Source: Propioniciclava coleopterorum (GTDB lineage: Bacteria; Actinomycetota; Actinomycetes; Propionibacteriales; Propionibacteriaceae). From it: a DNA stretch of 64,000 nucleotides. This document shows, in pieces, positions 48,704-56,718 of the stretch (its first letter is position 1; the number at the start of each line of letters is the position of its first letter). A model generated the notes under the pieces. It worked only from the letters and a program-made list of their open reading frames with translations, was not told the DNA's origin and searched no databases. The DNA lies in contig NZ_CP049865.1 in NCBI RefSeq assembly GCF_011393335.1, positions 2,250,722 through 2,314,721 of the forward strand, read 5' to 3'. The position numbers and the translations under genes are program-made.

Positions 48704-49657
48704 CTACCGGCCCCCGGCGTCGATGGCCTCGCGCTCGCCGGAGTAGCGGTCCTCGACCTTGCTGAAGGCCCAGGACGCCAGGACGCCCAGCGCGAGCATG
48801 ACCGCGCAGCTGAGGAGGAAGACGGGCAGCGACAGCCCGCTCTTGTCGATCGCCGCCTGCGTGAACACGACGGTGGGGAAGATGGCCAGCGACGAGCCGA
48901 CCACCATGCCGAGGATGAAGTGGTACATCGCCGAGTAGTGGTGGGCGAAGGCCCAGTCGGCGCCCTTGGCGAACAGCAGGACGCACAGCACCAGGCCGAC
49001 GAACAGCGGGAGGAAGACGCCCGGGTCGAAGTCCTTGATGCCGGCGGCCATCTTGTCGTACAGGCCGAAGTAGATGAGGAAGTTGGACGGGCTCATGCCG
49101 GGCACGATGACGCCCAGGCCGATGAGCGCGCCCGACCCGAGCCACACGCCGATGTTCGGGGTCACGCTGAGGTCGGACTGGCCGCCCACCAGCATGATCG
49201 CGAAGATCGCGACCGCGGCGACGGCGAGGATGATCCAGTCCTTGGTCGAGCGGCCCTGCTTGCCCGCCTGGCGCCACAGCGACGGGAACGTGCCGATCAC
49301 GAAGCCGATGAACAGCGTGACGAACGCGGCCTCGTAGCGGCCGAACGCGGCGGCCACCACGATCGAGAACAGCACGACGCCGATGACCCCGCCGATCCCG
49401 ATCGGGATGAAGTAGCGGACGTTGGCCCAGAAGCGGTGGCGCAGGTTGGCCAGGAACCGGATCATCGGGTCGTAGACCTTGAAGATCACCGCCAGCACGC
49501 CGCCGGACAGGCCCGGCAGGATGAAGCCGATCCCGATCGCGATGCCCTTCAGCAGCCGGACGATCCAGGCGCCGGCCGACTCGGGGACGTCGAGGTAGGC
49601 GTCCTGCGAGGGGGACGGCGTCGCGCCGGTGGCGTCGGGGGACGGGGTCTGCGACAT
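48704..49657 (-). CDS. DUF368 family membrane protein, possible undecaprenyl-phosphate translocase
   Basis: The 317-residue protein has eight or nine membrane helices and DUF368 signatures (GIAIGIGFILPGLSGGVLAVIF, GLGVIVPGMSPSNFLIYFGLYD). Published work assigns DUF368 (PopT) and DedA proteins to recycling of carrier lipid undecaprenyl phosphate; the assignment to this gene is by family. GGAAAGTGAG lies upstream of the ATG. Its stop directly abuts the MFS stop codon. Confidence 0.9.
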   Translation of the reverse strand: MSQTPSPDATGATPSPSQDAYLDVPESAGAWIVRLLKGIAIGIGFILPGLSGGVLAVIFKVYDPMIRFLANLRHRFWANVRYFIPIGIGGVIGVVLFSIVVAAAFGRYEAAFVTLFIGFVIGTFPSLWRQAGKQGRSTKDWIILAVAAVAIFAIMLVGGQSDLSVTPNIGVWLGSGALIGLGVIVPGMSPSNFLIYFGLYDKMAAGIKDFDPGVFLPLFVGLVLCVLLFAKGADWAFAHHYSAMYHFILGMVVGSSLAIFPTVVFTQAAIDKSGLSLPVFLLSCAVMLALGVLASWAFSKVEDRYSGEREAIDAGGR

Positions 49658-49829
49658 GGTCTGCGCTCACTTTCCGGGGACGAGGCCCTGATCGAGGGTA
49701 CCCGGGCGCCCCTGCGCCGCCGAAGTCCCCACCCGGACGGTTGCAGGGTCCGCCCGGCAACGTCCGGCGGGGCCGCCGTGGTGGCCGACGGCCGTGGGGC
49801 GGCGGAGACGCCGGCGCGCGGAACGCCAC

Positions 49830-49835
49830 TAGGGT
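49830..49835 (+). promoter_or_regulatory. -10 hexamer TAGGGT, leaderless start of the TrmH-type gene
   Basis: TAGGGT ends eight bases before the ATG at 49844. Confidence 0.45.
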
Positions 49836-49843
49836 GAGCCGCG

Positions 49844-50536
49844 ATGAACGAGCCAGTCCCGCCCGCCGCGTCCCTCGTCGACCCGGACGCCGTCCCGGAG
49901 GATCCCACCGCGGCGTCCGTCGGCGTCGGGCCGCACCCGCGCCCCTGGCCCGACGACCCGCGGCTCGACCCGGAGCTGCTGGCCGAGGGGGACCGGCGCA
50001 ACGTGCTGGACCGGTACCGCTACTGGTCGGTCGAGGCGATCGTCGCCGACCTGGACGCGTCCCGCGCGCGGCTGCACGTGGCGATCCAGAACTGGGAGCA
50101 CGACTTCAACATCGGCTCGGTGGTGCGCACCGCCAACGCCTTCAACGTCGCGGGCGTCCACATCCTCGGACGCCGGCGCTGGAACCGCCGCGGCGCGATG
50201 GTGACCGACCGGTACCTGCACGTCTTCCACCACCCGACCGCGGCCGACTTCGCCGCCTGGCTCGTCGAGCACCGGGTCACGGCCGTCGGCGTGGACAATC
50301 TGCCCGGCTCGGTGCCGCTCGAGGGCGTCGAACTGCCGCGCGACTGCTGCCTGGTCTTCGGCTCCGAGGGGCCCGGACTGACCGACGAGGTGGTGGCGCT
50401 GTGCTCCTCGCTGGTGGCCATCACCCAGTACGGCTCGACCCGCTCGCTGAACGCGGGGGCCGCCGCGGCGATCGCCATGTACCAGTGGTCGCTGCAGCAC
50501 CGCGCCCGACCCCCGCTCACGACCCGGGGAGCATGA
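49844..50536 (+). CDS. TrmH/SpoU family RNA 2'-O-methyltransferase
   Basis: The 230-residue protein has the SPOUT fold with its three motifs: NWEHDFNIGSVVRTANAF (motif 1), CLVFGSEGPGLTDEVV (motif 2) and ITQYGSTRSLNAGAAAAIAMY (motif 3, knot). It should methylate a ribose in tRNA or rRNA; the target is not predictable. The N-terminal 60 residues are Pro-rich and probably flexible. The pyrE/trmH/fba proximity recurs in related genomes to my recollection. Confidence 0.9.
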   Translation: MNEPVPPAASLVDPDAVPEDPTAASVGVGPHPRPWPDDPRLDPELLAEGDRRNVLDRYRYWSVEAIVADLDASRARLHVAIQNWEHDFNIGSVVRTANAFNVAGVHILGRRRWNRRGAMVTDRYLHVFHHPTAADFAAWLVEHRVTAVGVDNLPGSVPLEGVELPRDCCLVFGSEGPGLTDEVVALCSSLVAITQYGSTRSLNAGAAAAIAMYQWSLQHRARPPLTTRGA

Positions 50537-50582
50537 GTCCCCTGTTCGCCCCGCGGGAACGGGGCGGGACGGAGGTGCCCGG

Positions 50583-50588
50583 TAAGCT
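50583..50588 (+). promoter_or_regulatory. -10 hexamer TAAGCT, leaderless start of the next gene
   Basis: TAAGCT ends seven bases before the ATG at 50596. Confidence 0.45.
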
Positions 50589-50595
50589 CGCCGCC

Positions 50596-51153
50596 ATGGA
50601 CGTGCTCAGCTACCCGGTGCTCATGGATCCCGAGCCCGCGGTGCTGCGCTGGCGCGCGCGACGGGGCCGGGTCATCAGCCGCGTGATCGGGCTGGTCATC
50701 TCGGTCGCGATCTGGGCGGTCATCTGGTGGCTGAACCGGGAGAACCTCTGGCAGGGCTTCTGGTGGATCCTCGGGATCAGCCTGGGCATCTCGGTGGCCC
50801 TGCTGCTGTGGTCGGCGATCACCGCGCACCTTGCCAAGCGCGACGTCAAGGCGCTGCACGAGGGGCTCGCGCTGGGCCTGGGCCGCGACGGCATCTACCT
50901 CGACGGGCCGGTGCCCTGGGACGCGATCCGCGCCTTCCTGGTGAAGCCGGGCCGCCTGAAGGGGAGCGCGACGCTCGTCGTCGTCTCGAAGGCCGGCACG
51001 TGGCGGACGCTGCCGCTGCAGTGGCTCGACCAGACCCCCGCGGCGATCGACAACGCCATCCGCGCGCTGTCGGCGAACCGCCTCCGGATCGACCTCGCCC
51101 CGATCGACCGCGACGTCACGGTCGCGCACGAGTGGAGCGTGGCGGCCGCCTGA
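50596..51153 (+). CDS. Hypothetical two-helix membrane protein
   Basis: The 185-residue protein has two adjacent membrane helices (about 29-47 and 53-72) with a short loop, followed by a roughly 110-residue soluble region with PH-like strands (GRDGIYLDGPVPWDAIRAF, TLVVVSKAGTWRTLPL). That layout is like YcxB-type proteins, but I cannot name a family. The start is fixed by the -10 hexamer. Spacing and direction suggest its own transcript. Confidence 0.75.
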   Translation: MDVLSYPVLMDPEPAVLRWRARRGRVISRVIGLVISVAIWAVIWWLNRENLWQGFWWILGISLGISVALLLWSAITAHLAKRDVKALHEGLALGLGRDGIYLDGPVPWDAIRAFLVKPGRLKGSATLVVVSKAGTWRTLPLQWLDQTPAAIDNAIRALSANRLRIDLAPIDRDVTVAHEWSVAAA

Positions 51154-51175
51154 GCGCCGGGCCGCCCCAGAGCGC

Positions 51176-51332
51176 TAGACTCACAGGAGTCCGACGCGTT
51201 GTAGTACTCGTTGTCCGGCCCGTGGGCGTCGCCGTCTCGGCGGCCCCGGTCCACCGGTCGACCGGGCTGCGACGCGCACCAAGATGCGACAGAATAGAAG
51301 ACGTAGAAACTGTCTTCCGTGAGGAGAAGAAA
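51176..51332 (+). promoter_or_regulatory. fba leader region
   Basis: This 179-base gap before fba has TAGACT (51176-51181) and CAGAAT (51290-51295) as possible -10 elements, and GAGGAGAAG right before the ATG. The second would give a leader of about 30 bases. I found no clear riboswitch or repressor palindrome. Confidence 0.35.
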
Positions 51333-52352
51333 ATGCCGATCGCAACGCCCGAGGTGTACGCCGAGATGATCGATCGGGCGAAGTCGAAGGGCTTCGCCTA
51401 CCCGGCGATCAACGTCACGTCGTCCCAGACCCTGAACGCGGCCCTGAAGGGCTTCGCCGACGCCAACAGCGATGGCATCATCCAGTTCTCGACCGGCGGC
51501 GCGGAGTACGCGTCCGGCCAGGCCGTCAAGAACATGGTGACCGGCGCCGTCGCGCTGGCCGAGTTCGCCCACGTCGTCGCCGAGCAGTACCCGGTGAACA
51601 TCGCGATCCACACCGACCACTGCCCCAAGGACAAGCTGGACACCTACGTGCGCCCGCTGCTCGAGGTCTCCGCCGAGCGCGTCAAGGCCGGCAAGAACCC
51701 GCTGTTCCAGTCCCACATGTGGGACGGCTCGGCCGTGCCGCTGGACGAGAACCTCGCCATCGCCGAGGAGCTGCTCGCCAAGACGTCGGCCAACCACCAG
51801 ATCCTCGAGATCGAGGTCGGCGTGGTCGGCGGCGAGGAGGACGGCGTCGCCCACGAGATCAACGAGAAGCTGTACTCGACCATCGAGGACGGCCTGGCCA
51901 CCGCCGCGGCGCTCGGCCTGGGCGAGAAGGGTCGCTACATCACGGCGCTGACCTTCGGCAACGTGCACGGCGTCTACAAGCCCGGCGCGGTGAAGCTGCG
52001 CCCGGCCGTCCTGAAGGAGATCCAGGACGCGGTCGCGGCCAAGTACGGTCGTGAGCGCCCGTTCGACCTGGTGTTCCACGGCGGCTCCGGCTCCAGCCCC
52101 GAGGAGATCGCCGAGGCGGTCGCCAACGGCGTCATCAAGATGAACGTCGACACCGACACCCAGTACGCGTTCACGCGTCCGGTCGCCGGCTGGATGATGA
52201 GCAACTACGACGGCGTCCTCAAGATCGACGGCGAGGTCGGCAACAAGAAGAAGTACGACCCGCGCGCCTGGGGCAAGGAGGCCGAGGCCGGCATGGCGGC
52301 CCGCATCGTCGAGGCCTGCCAGGACCTGGGCTCGGTCGGCACGCACGTCTGA
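51333..52352 (+). CDS. fba: Class II fructose-bisphosphate aldolase
   Basis: The 339-residue zinc enzyme splits fructose 1,6-bisphosphate in glycolysis and joins trioses in gluconeogenesis. Zinc and substrate motifs are visible: IAIHTDHCPKDKLD (two His), EVGVVGGEEDGV, TFGNVHGVYKPGAV and VFHGGSGSSPEEI, ending with MNVDTDTQYAFTRP. The length is that of the FbaA (class IIA) type. A strong GAGGAGAAG ribosome site and lysine- and GC-optimal codons suggest high expression. Confidence 0.97.
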   Translation: MPIATPEVYAEMIDRAKSKGFAYPAINVTSSQTLNAALKGFADANSDGIIQFSTGGAEYASGQAVKNMVTGAVALAEFAHVVAEQYPVNIAIHTDHCPKDKLDTYVRPLLEVSAERVKAGKNPLFQSHMWDGSAVPLDENLAIAEELLAKTSANHQILEIEVGVVGGEEDGVAHEINEKLYSTIEDGLATAAALGLGEKGRYITALTFGNVHGVYKPGAVKLRPAVLKEIQDAVAAKYGRERPFDLVFHGGSGSSPEEIAEAVANGVIKMNVDTDTQYAFTRPVAGWMMSNYDGVLKIDGEVGNKKKYDPRAWGKEAEAGMAARIVEACQDLGSVGTHV

Positions 52353-52373
52353 GCCGACCCGACGCACGACCGC

Positions 52374-52401
52374 GGCGTCCGCCCCCTCGGGGACGGGCGC
52401 C
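52374..52401. terminator. fba terminator, shared with the convergent zinc-ribbon gene
   Basis: A 12-base stem with one mismatch and one G-U pair (GGCGTCCGCCCC with GGGGACGGGCGCC) follows the fba stop by 21 bases. Confidence 0.7.
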
Positions 52402-52410
52402 GTCGGCGTC

Positions 52411-52605
52411 TCAGGAGCGCGCCAGCTCCGCGGTGATCGCGGCCGCGATCGAGCCGTCGAGGTTGCGGGGCGTCCAGCCCTCGGTGCGCACCCACTCGCT
52501 CGTGCAGCCGGAGCAGGCGAAGACGAGGTCGCCGTCGCGCTCCTCTCCGGTGGGGGACCAGTCGCAGCGGGACTGGCACGGTTCCTGGCGCAGGGCGTGT
52601 GGCAT
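52411..52605 (-). CDS. Small zinc-ribbon-like hypothetical protein
   Basis: The 64-residue protein has paired cysteines at 10/14 and 31/34 (CQSRC, CSGC), suggesting one metal site, and a C-terminal helix with DGSIAAAITAELA. I cannot assign a family beyond this. It is convergent with fba. Confidence 0.65.
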   Translation of the reverse strand: MPHALRQEPCQSRCDWSPTGEERDGDLVFACSGCTSEWVRTEGWTPRNLDGSIAAAITAELARS

Positions 52606-52664
52606 GGGGCCATCATCCCAAGTCCGCGGGTCGCGCGGGCCGGGATCAGGCAGCCCGGACGGCC

Positions 52665-53609
52665 TCAGGTCGTCTCGCTGATGTAGGCGGCCAGCGCGTA
52701 GCGCTGGTGCTGCAGGCCGAAGCCGCCCGCCAGATGCCGGGTCAGCGGGTGCAGGAGCCGTCCCAGGACGCCGAAGGTGCGGTAGCCGTATTCGTGCACC
52801 AGGTCCGTTCCGCCGGGGCCGTCCGTGAGCGTGAAGCGGTGGTAGCCCAGCGGCTCGCCGGCGTGGCGGGGCGCCTGCAGGATCCGCATGGTCCAGGTGA
52901 GCACGTCGCGTCCGGGCTCCTCCTCCCGGCCGAGTTCGGCGCCCAGCGTCATGGACCGGGAGCCGCGGGCGAGCTCCGCGCTCAGCCCGTCGGGGGCGAC
53001 GTCGCCCTCGCCGAACGCCGAGAAGTAGGGCAGCGCGGCGGGGGCGGCGAGCAGGTCCGCGGCCCGGGCGCGCGGCGTGGACACGTACGAGCCCACCGCG
53101 CGGGCGAAGGCCGGGGCGGGCAGGAGGCCCGGGGCCACGGGGACGGTGGCCGCCGCGAACGGGTCCGTCGACCCCTCCTTCAGGGGCGCCACCAGCTCCT
53201 GCGGCGCGACGCCGTCGGCGTTCACCAGCCGCCGCACCGCCCCCGAGGGCTCCTGCAACAGCGCGACGAGCAGCGCGAAGGTGTCGGGCGCCCTGGAGGC
53301 CGCGTCGGTGATCGCGCGGGCGCGCGCCGTCTCCTTGTACCCGCCCGTACCGGTGGCCGCGAAGGGCAGGGGCTCGGGCAGGGCGTCGGACGCGAGGCCG
53401 AGCCCGGCCAGGTCGTCGCTGAGGGCCTCGCGCGCCCGCTCGCGGGCCGAGGCGAGCGTGATCCCGTGGCCGCCGAGCAGTCTGGCCGCGGCGCCGCCGA
53501 CGCCGAGGAGCCCGAGGTACTGGTGGTCGACGTCCACGGCGTCCGCGCGCTGACGCTCGGCCTCCCGCCAGGAGGCGCTCAGCCAGGCGTGGGTGAGGGA
53601 GGGCTTCAT
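52665..53609 (-). CDS. Clp N-domain protein fused to an SRPBCC-like domain
   Basis: The 314-residue protein begins with two repeats resembling the ClpA/ClpC N-terminal domain (VDHQYLGLLGVGGAAARLL, then TFALLVALLQEPSGAVRRLV), without any ATPase part. Residues 155-314 resemble an SRPBCC/polyketide cyclase-type barrel (TWTMRILQAPRHAGEPLGYH, GTDLVHEYGYRTFG). It starts with ATGA overlap on the HTH gene, so the two are translated together. The Clp N-domain part may bind proteins or peptides; the barrel may bind a hydrophobic ligand. Function unknown. Confidence 0.82.
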   Translation of the reverse strand: MKPSLTHAWLSASWREAERQRADAVDVDHQYLGLLGVGGAAARLLGGHGITLASARERAREALSDDLAGLGLASDALPEPLPFAATGTGGYKETARARAITDAASRAPDTFALLVALLQEPSGAVRRLVNADGVAPQELVAPLKEGSTDPFAAATVPVAPGLLPAPAFARAVGSYVSTPRARAADLLAAPAALPYFSAFGEGDVAPDGLSAELARGSRSMTLGAELGREEEPGRDVLTWTMRILQAPRHAGEPLGYHRFTLTDGPGGTDLVHEYGYRTFGVLGRLLHPLTRHLAGGFGLQHQRYALAAYISETT

Positions 53610-53842
53610 CGCGGGGTCCTTCCGGGGAGCGGGAATCGTTTGGCGTACTTCTTGTGGACGGCCTGCCGGGTCACCCCGAGGGCGGCGGCGATCTCCACCC
53701 AGCCGCGGCCGGCGCGCAGGGCGTTCTCGACCTGCTGCGACTCGAGCATGTCCGCGACCCGGCGCAGCGAGGCCACCGCGCGCAGCCCGGCGAGGGGGTC
53801 GGCCGCGTCGGCCGCCGTCCGGGCGATCTCGGCTGGTTCCAT
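53606..53842 (-). CDS. Small helix-turn-helix regulator of the ClpN-SRPBCC operon
   Basis: The 78-residue protein has a helical N-terminus and a C-terminal helix-turn-helix, RGWVEIAAALGVTRQAVHKKY, followed by a basic tail. TAGGTT ends seven bases upstream of the ATG, so the message is leaderless. The palindromes in front of the gene suggest autoregulation. Small HTH genes paired with Clp N-domain proteins occur in other actinobacteria. Confidence 0.82.
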   Translation of the reverse strand: MEPAEIARTAADAADPLAGLRAVASLRRVADMLESQQVENALRAGRGWVEIAAALGVTRQAVHKKYAKRFPLPGRTPR

Positions 53843-53848
53843 GTCCAG

Positions 53849-53890
53849 CAACCTAGGTTGACCAGCCCCGCGGTGTCAACTCAGGTTGAC
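53849..53890 (-). promoter_or_regulatory. -10 element and two CAAC-N4-GTTG operators of the HTH gene
   Basis: CAACCTAGGTTG (53849-53860) is a perfect 12-base palindrome and contains the -10 hexamer TAGGTT. GTCAACTCAGGTTGAC (53875-53890) has the same arms with two more base pairs; the centres are 28 bases apart. The adjacent small HTH protein is the obvious candidate to bind both. Confidence 0.65.
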
Positions 53891-53913
53891 GTCGACCCCG
53901 CGGGGACGCGGAA

Positions 53914-53942
53914 GCGCCCGCCCCGAGAGCCGGGACGGGCGC
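53914..53942 (-). terminator. Terminator of the kduI operon
   Basis: A 12-base stem with one mismatch (GCGCCCGCCCCG with CGGGACGGGCGC) and an AGAGC loop lies 15 bases past the kduI stop codon. Confidence 0.65.
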
Positions 53943-53956
53943 CGCGTGGGACCGGA

Positions 53957-54771
53957 TCAGCGCAGCTGGGTGATGGTGCGGTGGTCCATGTCGTCGAAGT
54001 CCTGGTTCTCGCCGGCCATCGCCCAGACGAACGAGTAGGCCCGCGTGCCGACGCCGGAGTGGATCGACCAGCTCGGGGAGATGATCGCCTGCTCGTTCGC
54101 GACGATCAGGTGGCGGGTCTCCTCGGGCTCGCCCATCAGGTGCACCACCCGCGCGTCGTCGGCCACGTCGAAGTAGAGGTAGGCCTCCATGCGGCGGTCG
54201 TGCGTGTGGGCGGGCATGGTGTTCCACATGCTGCCCTCGGCCAGCTCGGTGACGCCCATCGAGATCTGGCACGACCGGATGCCGTCCGGGTGGATGTAGC
54301 GGTTGAGGGTCCGCTTGTTCGACGTCGCCTGCTCGCCGAGCTCGCGCTTGTCGCCCTCGCCGGGCTGCACGAGGGTCGTCGGGTAGGACGCGTGCGCGGG
54401 CGCCGAGTACAGGTAGAAGCGGCCCGGGGCGGCGAAGGTGATCTCGCCGGCGCCGCGGCCCACGTACAGGCAGCCCTTGTTCTTGATGGCGTACTCGGTG
54501 CCGTCGACGGTCACGACGGCGTCCTGCCCCACGTTCACGATGCCCAGCTCGCGGCGGTCGCAGAAGTTCTGCGCGCGCAGCTCGGCCGGGACCGGCAGGG
54601 TCAGCGGGCCGTCGGTCGGGACGGCGCCACCCAGGATCACGCGGTCCTGGTGGCTGTAGAGCAGGTGCACCTCACCGTCGCTGAACAGGTCCTCCACCAG
54701 GAAGCGCTCGCGCAGCTCCTCGGTGTCCATCCGCTTGACGTGCTCGGGGCACAGGAATAGCGATTCTCCAT
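53957..54771 (-). CDS. kduI: 5-dehydro-4-deoxy-D-glucuronate isomerase; one-base frameshift near the start
   Basis: KduI isomerises 5-keto-4-deoxyuronate to 2,5-diketo-3-deoxygluconate in pectin, alginate-type or glycosaminoglycan breakdown. The cupin carries the zinc site PAHTHDRRMEAYLYFD. The open frame begins at an internal ATG (54730, MDTEELRERFL) with no ribosome site. Upstream, ATG 54771 has an excellent AGGAGAACG site and codes MENRYSCAP, which becomes continuous with EHVKRMDTEEL if one C is added to the GGGG run (plus strand 54746-54749). That restores the family N-terminus and about 271 residues. Probably a base-calling error. Confidence 0.9.
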
Positions 54772-54789
54772 CGTTCTCCTCTTTCTCCT

Positions 54790-55689
54790 CTAGTGGTGTT
54801 CGTCGATGTAGCGCTGCATCACCGCGATGTCGGCGTCGCCCAGGCCGGCGGCGTTGAGCCCGTCGTAGAGCGTCCGGAGGAACGCGGTGAGGGGGGTCGG
54901 CGTGTCGGTCTTCGCCCCGGCCTCCGCGGCGAAGCGGAGGTCCTTGGCCATGAACTTAGCCGGGCCGGACGCCGAGTACTCGGCGTTCGTCAGCTTGTCC
55001 CGCTTCTGGTCCAGCACGCGCGAGGCGGCCAGGCCGCCCGACAGCGCGTCGAACAACTGGGCCAGGTCGATGCCCGCGTCGCGGGCCAGCAGGGACGCCT
55101 CGGACAGCGCCGCCACCTCTGCGCCGACGATGAGCTGGTTGCAGGCCTTGGCGACTTCGCCGGCGCCCAGGGGGCCCAGGTGCATCGGCGTCCCGCAGGC
55201 CTCGAGCACAGCACGCGCGGCCGCGACGTCGGCGTCCGAGCCGCCGACGAGGATCGACAGGGTGCCGTCCGACGCCTTGGCGACGCCGCCGCTGACCGGC
55301 GCGTCCACGACGCGCACCAGGCCGCCGGTGTCGGAGGCGGCCCGCGCGGCGAACGCCTGCACGGCGGCGGGGGAGACCGTCGAGCACACCACCAGCACGG
55401 TGGGGGCGGCGACGCCGGCCCACAGCCCGTCGGGGCCTTCGAGCAGCGCCTCCAGGTCGGGCAGGTCGGGCAGCATCGCGATGATGACGTCGGCGCCGTG
55501 CGCCGCTTCCCGCGGGGTGGCCGCGGGGGACAGGTTCTCGCCCGTCAGGGCGGTGGCGGCCTCGGGCCGCCGCGCCCACACCGCGGTGGGGAACCCGGCC
55601 GCGGCGATGTGCGACACCATCGGTGCGCCCATCAGCCCCGGTCCCAGGAACCCCACGCGCGGCGTGGACGAGGAGGTGTGCTGCGTCAC
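54790..55689 (-). CDS. 2-hydroxy-3-oxopropionate reductase/3-hydroxyisobutyrate dehydrogenase family
   Basis: The 299-residue NAD(P)-dependent enzyme has a Rossmann start VGFLGPGLMGAPMVSHIAAAG, DAPVSGGVAKASDGTLSILVGG (substrate loop) and the catalytic Lys in AGEVAKACNQLIVG. GarR-like enzymes reduce tartronate semialdehyde to glycerate after aldarate cleavage; related ones act on other beta-hydroxyacids. The GTG at 55689 overlaps the preceding gene's TGA. In this operon it likely processes a sugar-acid intermediate. Confidence 0.88.
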   Translation of the reverse strand: MTQHTSSSTPRVGFLGPGLMGAPMVSHIAAAGFPTAVWARRPEAATALTGENLSPAATPREAAHGADVIIAMLPDLPDLEALLEGPDGLWAGVAAPTVLVVCSTVSPAAVQAFAARAASDTGGLVRVVDAPVSGGVAKASDGTLSILVGGSDADVAAARAVLEACGTPMHLGPLGAGEVAKACNQLIVGAEVAALSEASLLARDAGIDLAQLFDALSGGLAASRVLDQKRDKLTNAEYSASGPAKFMAKDLRFAAEAGAKTDTPTPLTAFLRTLYDGLNAAGLGDADIAVMQRYIDEHH

Positions 55690-56708
55690 TGCTCGTCGGC
55701 TCCCCACACCTGGACGAGCACCTTGCCGGACGCCTGGGAGTCCTTCGCGACCGCGAAGGCGCCGACGGCGTCCTCGGCGGACACGACGTGGGTCACCACG
55801 GCGTCCACCTCGGGATGCGAGGCGAGCAGCTCGATCGCCTCGTCGATCTCGTTGTCGAACCGGAAGCAGCCGACCCAGGTGATCTCCCGCGAGACCAGCG
55901 CGCTGAGGTCCAGCGCGATGGGCTTGGCGGGCAGCATGCCCACCTGGGCGAGCACGCCGCGCGGCTTGAGGCTCGCCAGGCAGGTGGCGATGGACGCCGG
56001 CGCCGAGCTGCACTCGAACGCCACGTCGAACGCCCCCGCGGGCAGGCCGTCCTCGCCGGCCTTGAACACCTCGTCGGCGCCCACCTTCGCGGCCCGCTCG
56101 AGCGGGCCGTCCAGGACGTCGGACGCCGACACCGACGCCGCTCCGCGCGCCTTGGCCGCGAACGCGGTCAGCAGCCCGATCGGCCCGGCGCCGGAGACGG
56201 CCACCTTCTTCCCGGTCAGGTCGCCGGCCATGGTGCACGCGTGCAGCGCGACCGCCAGCGGCTCGGCCAGCGCGGCGCGCTGCAGCGACAGCCCCTCGGG
56301 CAGGACGCGGAGCATGTCGCGCCCCACCAGCAGGGTCTCGGCGAGCGCCCCCTGGGTGTGCGGCCAGGTGGACGCGCTGCCCAGGTAGGAGCCGCCCGGA
56401 CGCAGGTGGCGCATGTTCTCCATGCCCGCCACGTCCGGACCGAAGGTCGCTGGGTGCACCGTCACCGGGGTGCCGGGCGCCAGTTCGCCGCTCGGATCCA
56501 GGTCCACGACCGCGGACAGCTCGTGGCCGGGCGCCAGCGGCTCCCGGACCACGAACGCGCCGTTGGCACCGTGGAAGTAGTAGTGCAGGTCCGAGCCGCA
56601 GATGCCGACGTACTGGACGCGGATCCGCACCTGGTCCGCGCCGGGCTCCGGCGTGGGGACCTCCTGGACGGAGGCGTCCTCGGCACCGGAGATCATGAAC
56701 TGCTTCAT
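55686..56708 (-). CDS. Zinc-dependent dehydrogenase, L-idonate 5-dehydrogenase-like
   Basis: The 340-residue medium-chain dehydrogenase has the catalytic zinc ligands Cys37 (GICGSDLHYYFHG) and His62-Glu63 (APGHE), and the NAD(P) loop SGAGPIG. The four cysteines that usually hold structural zinc are missing: the lobe reads VHPATFGPDVAGMENMRH. Idonate, sorbitol or gulonate oxidation at C5 is the family expectation. It shares an operon with TRAP transport and kduI, so oxidation of an aldonate or uronate is plausible. Confidence 0.88.
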   Translation of the reverse strand: MKQFMISGAEDASVQEVPTPEPGADQVRIRVQYVGICGSDLHYYFHGANGAFVVREPLAPGHELSAVVDLDPSGELAPGTPVTVHPATFGPDVAGMENMRHLRPGGSYLGSASTWPHTQGALAETLLVGRDMLRVLPEGLSLQRAALAEPLAVALHACTMAGDLTGKKVAVSGAGPIGLLTAFAAKARGAASVSASDVLDGPLERAAKVGADEVFKAGEDGLPAGAFDVAFECSSAPASIATCLASLKPRGVLAQVGMLPAKPIALDLSALVSREITWVGCFRFDNEIDEAIELLASHPEVDAVVTHVVSAEDAVGAFAVAKDSQASGKVLVQVWGADEQ

Positions 56709-56718
56709 GGGTGACCGC

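Noticed and set aside
51154-51332. Riboswitch in the fba leader
   Set aside because: No conserved aptamer pattern was seen; only candidate -10 elements and a ribosome site.
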